Assembly (NCBI GenBank): GCA_964017235.1
Contig: OZ024936.1
Coordinates: 47,605,028-47,669,027, forward strand
Direction of reading: 5' to 3'
Source of the DNA: Sabellastarte sp. h YS-2021
Taxonomy: Eukaryota; Annelida; Polychaeta; Sabellida; Sabellidae
Length of the DNA stretch: 64,000 bases
Every line of letters starts with the position of its first letter. Within the stretch, counting starts at the first letter, position 1. Positions 51,301-63,300 of the stretch are shown here, piece by piece. The notes beneath the pieces are model-generated. The model was given only the letters and a program-made list of their open reading frames with translations. It did no database searches and was not told the origin of the DNA. A program made the position numbers and the translations under genes.

Positions 51301-54300
51301 ATTGTATATAACTTGTACAAACTTTCAAGGGTTTTCAAGGATTTGGGAACCCTGAATGTTTCATTATATATAACTTGTACAAACTTTCAAGGATTTTCAA
51401 GGATTTGGGAACCCTGAATGTTTCATTGTATATAACTTGTACAAACTTTCAAGGATTTTCAAGGATTTGGAAACCCTGAATGTTTCATTGTATATAACTT
51501 GTACAAACTTTCAAGGATTTTCAAGGATTTGGAAACCCCCAATGTTTCATTGTATATAACTTGTACAAATTTTCAAGGATTTTCAAGGATTTAGGAACCC
51601 TGAATGTTTCATTATATATAACTTGTACAAACTTTCAAGGATTTTCAAGGATTTGGGAACCCTGAATGTTTCATTGTATATAACTTGTACAAACTTTCAA
51701 GGATTTTCAAGGATTTGGAAACCGCCAATGTTTCATTGTATATAACTTGTACAAACTTTCAAGGATTTTCAAGGATTTGGAAACCCTGAATGTTTCATTG
51801 TATATAACTTGTACAAATTTTCAAGGATTTTCAAGGATTTGGGAACCCTGAATGTTTCATTGTATATAACTTGTACAAACTTTCAAGGATTTTCAAGGAT
51901 TTGGAAACCCCCAATGTTTCATTGTATATAACTTGTACAAATTTTCAAGGATTTTCAAGGATTTGGGAACCCTGAATGTTTCATTGTATATAACTTGTAC
52001 AAACTTTCAAGGGTTTTCAAGGATTTGGGAACCCTGAATGTTTCATTGTATATAACTTGTACAAACTTTCAAGGATTTTCAAGGATTTGGGAACCCTGAA
52101 TGTTTCATTCTATATAACTTGTACAAACTTTCAAGGATTTTCAAGGATTTGGAAACCCCCAATGTTTCATTGTATATAACTTGTACAAATTTTCATGGAT
52201 TTTCAAGGATTTGGGAACCCTGAATGTTTTATTGTACATAACTTGTACAAACTTCCAAGGATTTTCAAGGATTTGGAAACTCCCAATGTTTCATTGTATA
52301 TAACTTGTACAAACTTTCAAGGATTTTCAAGGATTTGGAAACCCTGAATGTTTCATTGTATATAACTTGTACAAACTTTCAAGGATTTTCAAGGATTTAG
52401 AAACCCCCAATGTTTCATTGTATATAACTTGTACAAACTTTCAAGGATTTTCAAGGATTTGGAAACCCTGAATGTTTCATTGTATATAACTTGTACAAAC
52501 TTTCAAGGATTTTCAAGGATTTGGAAACCCCCAATGTTTCATTGTATATAACTTGTACAAATTTTCAAGGATTTTCAAGGATTTGGGAACCCTGAATGTT
52601 TCATTATATATAACTTGTACAAACTTTCAAGGATTTTCAAGGATTTGGGAACGCTGAATGTTTCATTGTATATAACTTGTACAAACTTTCAAGGATTTTC
52701 AAGGATTTGGAAAGCCTGAATGTTTCATTGTATATAACTTGTACAAACTTTCAAGGATTTTCAAGGATTTGGAAACCCCCAATGTTTCATTGTATATAAC
52801 TTGTACAAATTTTCAAGGATTTTCAAGGATTTGGGAACCCTGAATGTTTCATTGTATATAACTTGTACAAACTTTCAAGGGTTTTCAAGGATTTGGGAAC
52901 CCTGAATGTTTCATTATATATAACTTGTACAAACTTTCAAGGATTTTCAAGGATTTGGGAACCCTGAATGTTTCATTGTATATAACTTGTACAAACTTTA
53001 AAGGATTTTCAAGGATTTGGAAACCCCCAATGTTTCATTGTATATAACTTGTACAAACTTCCAAGGATTTTCAAGGATTTGGAAACCCTGAATGGTTCAT
53101 TGTATATAACTTGTACACACTTTCAAGGATTTTCAAGGATTTGGGAACCCGAATGTTTCATTGTATATAGCTTGTACAAACTTTCAAGGATTTTCAAGGA
53201 TTTGAAAACCCTGAATGTTTCATTGTATATAACTTGTACAAATTTTCAAGGATTTTCAAGGATTTGGGAACCCTGAATGTTTTATTGTATATAACTTGTA
53301 CAAACTTCCAAGGATTTTCAAGGATTTGGAAACCCTGAATGGTTCATTGTATATAACTTGTATACACTTTCAAGGATTTTCAAGGATTTGGGAACCCGAA
53401 TGTTTCATTGTATATAGCTTGTACAAACTTTCAAGGATTTTCAAGGATTTGGAAACCCTGAATGTTTCATTGTATATAACTTGTACAAATTTTCAAGGAT
53501 TTTCAAGGATTTGGGAACCCTGAATGTTTCATTGTATATAACTTGTACAAACTTTCAAGGATTTGGGAACCCTGAATGTTTTATTGTATATAACTTGTAT
53601 AAAATTCCAAGGATTTTCAAGGAATTGGAAACCCTGAATGTTTCATTGTATATAACTTGTACACACTTTCAAGGATTTTCAAGGATTTGGGAACCTGAAT
53701 GTTTCATTGTATATAGCTTGTACAAACTTTCAAGGATTTGGAAACCCTGAATGTTTCATTGTATATAACTTATACAAACTTGTATTTTCTGCTTGACCAT
53801 CTCTCATCAGAAGATAAAGACCAAAGTAATACACAAAGTCATCAGCAAGCTCCACTTGTGAAGCCACCACCTAAAATATAAACAAAAGTAAAAAAAATAT
53901 ATGAACAACAGTTACCACCTAAAATATCTAAAAAAACATAATAATAAAAAAACATCCAAGACTAAAAATACGTAACAAAATATATAATACATAATATCTG
54001 TGTCAACTGTTGTGTGAGAATAATAAAAGAAGTTAGAATGAAAATTTAGATAACGTGTTATCATCAAGCAACAATATTAAATACAATATTTTTTCGAAAA
54101 AAAAACATCCCAGTTCATGTGGACCTCAAGTGTAAATAAACACTTAGTGCAGAATAATTTGATCACAATATTCACCATAAAATTGTATTTCTGAAAAACA
54201 TTTACCTTGTTCAAATTAATACTTGTTCCACTAGTGCAGAGTTTAATGCACCACAATTTCTAGTGTTCGGACCGGTTCTGAATATGGAAACCGGTTTTCG

Positions 54301-57300
54301 GTGATTAGAAACCAAACCAAATCCGGGATTTCAAATGCCTGCCCTGATATTGTGAAAAGTTATCACCAGCGTATATGAGCCACGACTGAAATAGGATATG
54401 TGTATTCGCAAGATCTTTTGAATCTTATAAACTTCATTTCCAATAAATCTAAGGTAAAAAAGTGAGATATTTCCTCAAATTTTTATGTTTCTCATTGTCT
54501 TGATGATATATTAACCAGTAGAAAGCTTAATATAATGATGTTTTCAATTATCGGTACTTAAAGATTCTTTCATCATTTCTACCTAAACAAAATGAAATAT
54601 ACCGTATACGGGTTTACTGTTCACACCACTTACAATTTCCCTTGCCATTTTTCTTTAAATTATATTTGCAGTGGTGTAGTACTAGCCAGAGTATATGTAC
54701 ATACATCTTTCAAATTAAACTAGAAAAAATGTTTTTGCTCACAAAAACCAAGTGTCCTCAAAGGTCAGATGCAATAAAGTATAAAGTAGAAAAAGCATCT
54801 TCAAAAGAAAAAGAAGTGGAAGTTAAGCAGTCAGTGTGGATGTTTATGCATTAACATATAAGAAAAATTGAAACTTTATTTTGTTTTCTATGAAGATAAA
54901 TTGTGAAAAGTTAATTAAATAAATGTTATAGCTTGTGAGTAGTTTTAAAGGAGATATAAGGCAAAAAACAAAAAATCTGCTATTTTATGACCGCAGTTTG
55001 ACCCATAAAAGGGGGTGTGGTGGTGGGGGGGGGGGAGTTAATCTGACTGGCTATGTAGACTGTATATGCTTTCCTATTCCCTCTCAATACATTCTAAAGC
55101 TGTAAAAGCAATTATAAAGGAGATATAAGGCAAAAGGATCAATACTGCTATTTTTATAACCCCAGTTTGACCCATAAGGGGGATCGGGGGTAAATCTAAC
55201 CGGCTAAATAGACTCTCCACATATGGTTTCCCAATACCTATTAATACATTCTAAAGCTGTAAAAGCAATAATAAAGTAGATATAAAGCAAAAACACATAA
55301 TCGGCTATTTTTTACCCCAAGTGTGACCCATAAGGGGTGGTCAGGAGGTAAATCTGACCAGCTATCTAGACTCTTCACATAAGGTTTCCCAATACCTCTC
55401 AATACATTCTAAACCTCTAAAAGCAACTAGACAAAAGTTTTTGTACACAAAAACAAAGCGTCCCTACAGCTTTTAAGCTTTATATAAAATGCTAAAGGAC
55501 TAATGTGAAGAGCTAAATGTTATTGGTGAAGAGAAATGTTCGTGAAAAGGACCATGTTAGGATCACAAGAGTGACCTTAAAACGAAAAAAAACACTCAGT
55601 GCCTATGAACGGGTTCTGTATCAGCTGACTGTGTGTTTTCAGCTGCAAAGAAGAAGAAGCACTTTAAAGTTTGGCTATGCTTGTTTGACCTTGAAGGAGA
55701 GGCCCAAGGTCAAATCTGACCACATCAAAAGATTTCAAGCCCATCATTTCCTATATGTAGGTATACCATCCCAAACCTCTAGGACCAATAATAAATGAGT
55801 TATAAGCACTTTAAAGTTCCTATCCTCGTTGGACCTTGAAGGAGAGGCCTAAGATCAAATCTGACCACACCAGAAGATTCCCAGCACATGATTTCCTACA
55901 TGTTGGTTTACCATCCTAAACCTGTAGGACCAATAATAAGTGAGTTATAAGCACTTTTAAGTTTGGCTATGCTCATTTGACCTTGAAGGAGAGGGCCAAG
56001 GTCAAATTCGACCACAGCAAAAGATTACCAGCCCTTAATTTCTACATGTTGGTTTACCATCCCAAACCTCTAGGACCAATCATAAGCGAGTTATAAGCAC
56101 TTTAAAGTTTGGTTATGCTCATTTGACCTTGAAGGAGAGGCCCAAAGGTCAAATCTGACCACACCAGAAGATTCCCAGCACATGATTTCCTACAGGTTGG
56201 TTTACCATCCCAAAGCTCTAGGACCAATAATAAGCCACTTATAAGCACTTTTATGTTTGGCTATCCTTGTTTCACCTTGAAGAAGAGGCCCAAGGTCAAA
56301 TCTGACAACACCAAAAGATTCCCAGCCCATGATTTTCTATATGTTAGTATACCATCACAAACCTCTAGGACCAATAATAAGCGAGTTATAAGCACTTTTA
56401 TGTTTGCCTATACTCGTTTGACCTTGAAGAGGAAGCCCAAGGTCAAATCTGACCACACCAAGAGATTCCCTGTCCATGGTTTCCTATATGTTGGTTTACC
56501 ATCCCAAAGCTCTAGGACCAATAATAAGCGAGTTATAAGCACATTTATGTTTGGCTATCTTCGTTTGACCTTAAACAAGGGTCCCAAGGTCAAATCTGAC
56601 CACACCAGATGATTCCCAGCACATGATTTCCTATATGCTGGTATACCATTCCAAACCTCTAGGACCAATAATAAGCGAGTTATAAGCACTTAAAACTTTG
56701 CCTATCCTCTTTTGATCTTTAACGAGGGGCCCCAGGTCAAATCTGACCACACCAGAAGATTTCCAGCACATGATTTCCTATATGTTGGTACACCATCCCA
56801 AACCTCTAGGACCAATAATAAGCGAGTTCAAGGCTTAATCGTAGTAAATTTTTTATGAACTTATAATCAATCGCCCGTCAATCGCTCAATTATGGCCCGA
56901 TTGATCCCAATATCGACTGGCGCTTAGATTCCTCTGTCAGGAATGTGCCTGATTGGCTCCTTAAGATACAAAGATTCAACAAGCAACACATACAATGCAT
57001 TCAAATGTTTAAAGTTACGGGATATAATAAAATTCAAAACATGTACTCATATTTTCAAAGCTGATAGGAATTTGATACCACCTAAACTAATGGAACGATA
57101 TAGATATGTCAAGCATGTTCATAACTAATAACACAAGGAACTCTGGAAACATTTATCAAAATATCCCCAAAACTTTCCAGAAAAGTAGATGTCCTAGTAT
57201 TATAGGGGTTAAACTGTACAATCAAATTCCATCACATGTAAGATTGTTGCCATCTATAATAAGCTTCAAAAAGAGATTAAAAGAAGAATTCCTCACTAAA

Positions 57301-60300
57301 TATAAAAAACCATTGCCTATCCAACAAATTATGGTATGACAAATGGAAGTTACAGATCTGTGTACTAAATCTGTGTGTATCTTAATCTATATTTTTACCA
57401 TTAAGTACTTTGTCAAGTATGTTAAAATTTAATTAACAGACAAACAGTTCAAATTAGCATATTCATTGCTAAATAGCTTCTTTGTGTCACAAATCGAAAT
57501 CTATTTTATCTGCTGTATTTCTTTCTTGACTTTCTGTTGTCAGTTATGTCCAAGTTAAGTAATATTTACTAATAAGTTCATTTGAACTTCAGGCATTTCT
57601 GTTTAGTATTTATTGTATGTTCTTAACTTTATGTTGTCAGTTCTCTCCAAATTTAGGGATGTCTAGTTATAAGTTCATTTGAACTTCTGACATTTACTTT
57701 CAGCATTTATTTTAAATTGTTGTATTATTACATTGTAATGTAATGCTGAATAAAGATCTATCTATCTATGTATTCCTCCATAATAGTAAAACACCCGAGA
57801 CCATGTTTATACATAGTTCTGCACAATGTGTGTGGTTTTATTGCTGTTTACCTTTATAAAAGGATCTTAGAGTTCAAGAGGAGATCATTCCCATAAACTG
57901 ATACATTTGTTGTGTTTTTAACATCTGTATTTTACAACTATCTTAGTCTTTCCCAAAGTCTCTATTTATAACTATATACCTCGAAACAGGACCCAAGTCC
58001 AGCTTATGGTTCCCCTTAGGTTGGTTTCATATTGCAAACCTTATAAGCATTTTTATGTTTGGCTATCCTTATTTGACCTTGAAGGAGAGGGCCAAGGTCA
58101 AATCCGACCGCACCAGAAGGTTCCCAGCCCATGATTTCCTATAGGTTGGTATACCATCACAAACCTGTAGGACCAATAATAAGCGAGTTATAAGCACTTT
58201 TAAGTTTGGCTATGCTCGTTTGACCTTGAAGGAGGGGCCCAAGGTCAAATCAGACCACACCAGAAGATTCCTGGCACATGATTTCCTACATGTCAGTTTA
58301 CCATCCCAAAGCTCTAGGACCAATAATAAGCGAGTTATAAGCATTTTTATGTTTGGCTATCCTCTTTTGACCTTGAAGGAGAGGCCCAAGGTTAAATCCG
58401 ACCACACCAAAAGATTCCCAGGCCATGATTTCCTACATGTTGGTATACCATCCCAAACCGCTAGGACTAATAATAAGCAAGTTATAAGCACTTTTCAGTT
58501 TGGCTATCCTCGTTTGACCTTGAAGGAGAGGCCCAAGGTCAAATCTAACCACACCAAAAGATTACCAGCCCATGATTTCCTATATGTTGGTATGCCATCC
58601 AAAACCTCTAGGGCCAATAATAAGCGAGTTATAAGCACTTTAAACTTTGCCTATCCTCGTTTGACCTTGAATGAGAGGCCCAAGGTCAAATCTGACCACA
58701 CCAGAAGATTCCCTGCACATGATTTCCTATATGTTGGTATACCATCCCAAACCTCTAGGACCAATAATAAGCGAGTTATAAGCACTTTTAAGTTTGCCTA
58801 TCCTCATTTGACCTTGAAGGAGGGGCCCAAGGTCAAATTCGACCACACCAGATGGTTCCCAGCCCATGATTTTCTATATGTTGGTATACCATCCCAAACC
58901 TCTAGGACCAATAATAAGCGAGTTATAAGCACTTTTAAGTTTGGCTATGCTCGTTGTACCTTGAAGGAGGGGCCAAAGGTCAAATCCGACCACACCAGAA
59001 GATTCCTAGCCCATGATTTCCTACATGTCAGTTTACCATCCCAAAGCTCTAGGACCAATAAAAAGCGAGTTATAAGCATTTTTATGTTTGGCTATCCTCG
59101 TTTGACCTTGAAGGAGAGGCCCAAGGTTAAATCCGACCACACCAAAAGATTCCCAGGCCATGATTTCCTATATGTTGGTATACCATCCCAAACCGCTAGG
59201 ACTAATAATAAGCAAGTTATAAGCACTTTTCAGTTTGGCTATCCTCGTTTGACCTTGAAGGAGAGGCCCAAGGTCAAATCTAACCATACCAAAAGATTCC
59301 CAGGCCATGATTTCCTATATGTAGGTATACCATCCAAAACCTCTAGGACCAATAATAAGCGAGTTATAAACATTTTTATGTTTGGCTATCCTCGTTTGAC
59401 CTTGAAGGAGAGGCCCAAGGTCAAATCTGACCACACCAGAAGATTCCCTGCACATGATTTCCTATATGTTGGTATACCATCCCAAAGCTCTAGGACTAAT
59501 AATAAGCGAGTTATAAGCACTTTTCAGTTTGGCTATCCTCGTTTGACCTTGAAGGAGAGGCCCAAGGTCAAATCTAACCACACCAAAAGATTCCCAGCCC
59601 ATGATTTCCTATATGTTGGTATACCATCCAAAACCTCTAGGACCAATAATAAGCGAGTTATAAACATTTTTGTTTGGCTATCCTCGTTTGACCTTGAAGG
59701 AGAGGCCCAAGGTCAAATCTGACCACACCAGAAGATTCCCAGCACATGATTTCCTATATGTTGGTATACCATCCCAAACCTCTAGGACCAATAATAAGCG
59801 AGTAGTTATAAGCACTTTTCAGTTTGGCTATCCTCGTTTGACCTTGAAGGGGGGGCCCAAGGTCAAATGCGACCACACCAGAAGATTCCCAGCACATGAT
59901 TTCCTATGTGTTGGTATACCATTACAAACCTCTAGGACCAATAATAAGCGAGTTATAAGCACTTTTAAGTTTGGCTATGCTCTTTTGACCTTGAACGAGG
60001 GGCCCAAGGTCAAATCCGACCACACCAGAAGATTCCCAGCCCATGATTTCCTATATGTTGGTATACCATCCCAAACCTCTAGGACCAATAATAAGCGAGT
60101 TATAAGCACTTTTCAGTTTGGCTATCCTCGTTTGACCTTGAAGGGGGGCCCAAGGTCAAATGCGACCACACCAGAAGATTCCCAGCACATGATTTCCTAT
60201 ATGTTGGTATACCATCCCAAACCTCTAGGACTAATAATAAGCGAGTTATAAGCACTTTTCAGTTTGGCTATCCTCGTTTGACCTTGAAGGGGGGCCCAAG

Positions 60301-63300
60301 GTCAAATGCGACCACACCAGAAGATTCCCAGCACATGATTTCCTATATGTCGGTATACCATCACAAACCTCTAGGACCAATAATAAGCGAGTTATAAGCA
60401 CTTTTAAGTTTGGCTATGCTCTTTTGACCTTGAACGAGGGGCCCAAGGTCAAATCCGACCACACCAGAAGATTCCCAGGCCATGATTTCCTATATGTTGG
60501 TATACCATCCCAAACTTCTAGGACCAATAATAAGCGAGTTATAAGCACTTTTAAGTTTGGCTATGCTCGTTTGACCTTGAAGGGGGGGCCCAAGGTCAAA
60601 TGCGACCACACCAGAAGATTCCCAGCACATGATTTCCTATATGTTGGTATACCATCCCAAACCTCTAGGACTAATAATAAGCGAGTTATAAGCACTTTCC
60701 AGTTTGGCTATCCCCGTTTGACCTTGAAGGAGACGTCCAAGGTCAAATCTGACCACACCAAAAGATTCCCAGCCCATGGTTTCCTATATGTTGGTATACC
60801 ATCCCAAACCTCTAGGACCAATAATAAGCGAGTTATAAGCACTTTAAACTTTGCCTATCCTCGCTTGACCTTGAACGAGGGGCCCAAGGTCAAATCTGAT
60901 CACACCAGAAGATTCCCAGCACATGATTTCCTATATGTTGGTATACCATCCCAAACCTCTACGACCAATAATAAGCGAGTTCAAGGCTTAATCTTAGCAA
61001 AATTTTTATGAACTTATAATCAATCGCCCGTCAATCAGTCAATTATGGCCCGATTGATCCCAATATCGACTGGCGCCTAGATTCTTCCCCCAGGAATGTG
61101 CATACCAAATTTGGTTGACCCACACCCAGTACTTTCTGAGGAAATCTAGTGAAAAGGAAGTAAATTTTTTTTTGAATTTTTTATAATGTGACCTTGATAA
61201 AGGTCAAAGGTTAAATTTATGCCTGTCAAAAAATTTCCCCACGCCTATAGAAGAACACTGCCACATATCATTTGGATAGGCCTAATAACAAGGGAGATAT
61301 TCAAGGGAGACGATAATGCGGCGGCGGCGGCGGCTGACTGAAAACCAGGGGTGAAACCAATAAGCGTCCCCTTTTCAAGGGACGCTTAATAATAAAGGAG
61401 ATATAAGGTAAAAACACAAAATCAGCTATTTTATGACCCCAGTTTGACCCATAAGGGGGAATGCGGGGGTAAATCTGACCGGCTATCTAGACTCTTCACA
61501 TAAGGTTTCCCAATACCTCTTAATACATTCTAAACCTCTAAAAGCAATAATAAAGGAGATATAAGGTAAAAACACAAAATCAGCTATTTTGTGACCCCAG
61601 TTTGACCCATAAGGGGGGGATAGGGGGGTAAATCTGACTGGCTATCTAAACTCTTCACATAACGTTTCCCAATACCTCTGAATACATTCTGAAGCTCTAA
61701 AAGCAGTAATAAAGGAGATACAACGCAAAATGTCAAAATCGGCTACAGGGGGGGGGGGGTCGGGGGGGAAATTTGACTTGCTTTCTAGACTCTCCACATA
61801 TGGTTTCCTACTACCTCCCAATACATTTTATGGCTCTAAATGCAATACTTAAGAAGATAATAGGGGGGTTCACATGAATTTTAAGCTTTCTGGTTGGTAG
61901 CTGTCAGAAAATTGCTCATACATCAGTCAAATTTCATCAGATCGCTCCAAAAATCTAATCAGCTCGCATTTTTGATAGTATACAGAAGTGTATGAAATTA
62001 CAAGCCTCTGCGGTCAGAAGATTTTGCTGAGCGGTGGTGACGGACGGGTGTACCCAGAAAAACTATTTTTTGACCATGTGACCTTGATAAAGATCAAAGG
62101 TCAAATTTAAGCATGTGGAAAAATTTTCCCACGCCTAAGGTATTAACTGTCAAATATGGCTAGAAAGCTTCCAATAATAAGGAAGATATTCAGGGAAGAC
62201 CATAATTCAGAAGCAGCAGTGGTAGCTGCAGCGGCGGTGAGGAAACTGAAGTGAAAACAAATAAGGACCCTTTCAGGGATGCTTAATTATTTCTAAACAA
62301 AGTTACAAAGTGAACTAGACTTATGCCGCTCGCTTTATTGCGAGCCGGCGGTATATCCTCAAACATAGCAAACATGTAGAAGTAATAATAATAGACATAG
62401 AGGCTGAAGATTCATGAAGTTATAAGCATTTTTAAGTTTGGCTGTCGTTTGACCTTGAAAGAGGGGTCCAAGGTCAAATCGGACCACATCAAAAGATTCC
62501 CAACCCATGATTTCCTATAAATTGGTTTCACATTGCAAACCTCTTGGATCAATAATAAGCGAGTTATTAGCACTTTTAAATTTGGCTGTCCTCGTTTGAC
62601 CTTGACGAGGGGCTCAAGGTCAAATTTGACCACATTAGGAGATTCCTAGCCCATGATTTCCTATATGTTGGTTTCATATTGCAAACCTCTAGGGCCAATA
62701 ATAAGTGAGTTATAAGCACTTTAAGTTTTAGCTATCCACTTTGACCTAGAAGAAGGGGCCCAAGGTCAAATCTGACCACATCGGAAGATTCCTAGCCCCT
62801 GATTTCCTATAGGTTGGTTTCACATTGCAAACCTGTAGGACCAATAATAAGTGAGTTATAAGCACTTTTAACTTTGGCTATCCTCATTTGACCTTGAAGG
62901 AGGGGGCCAAGGTCAAATCGGACCACATCATAAGATTCCAAGCACATGATTTCCTATAAGTTGGTTTACCATCCCAAACTTCTAGGACCAATAATAAGCA
63001 AGTTATAAGCACTTTTAACTTTGGCTATCCTCATTTGACTTTGAAGAAGGGGCCAAAGGTCAAATCGGACCACATCAGAATACCAAAAATGAAACTGTGC
63101 CCTACGGCTTGAACACAAGCAATATTCAAAATTAATCAAAATTGTTGACATTTTTGACTCCCCAGAGCATAATTCTGACTCCTGGGCTACCAAAATAATT
63201 GGGTGGCCAGATCTCTGCCATAGCAAGCCACATGCAAAGTTTAAAAGAAATCCCAAAAGAAATGTAGCTTGTAGGTTGAACACAAGAAAATCTCTGCAGA

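Noticed and set aside
51107..53777. CRISPR-like array
   Set aside because: Short regular repeats, but units are contiguous with no unique spacers, the context is an animal intron, and the origin from a MITE end is visible.
58220..59722. 500-codon plus-strand ORF as a repeat protein gene
   Set aside because: It lies wholly in the 147-bp tandem array; openness follows from the unit being 49 codons. No start context, splice sites or flanking coding sequence, and the same unit occurs with broken frames in sister arrays.
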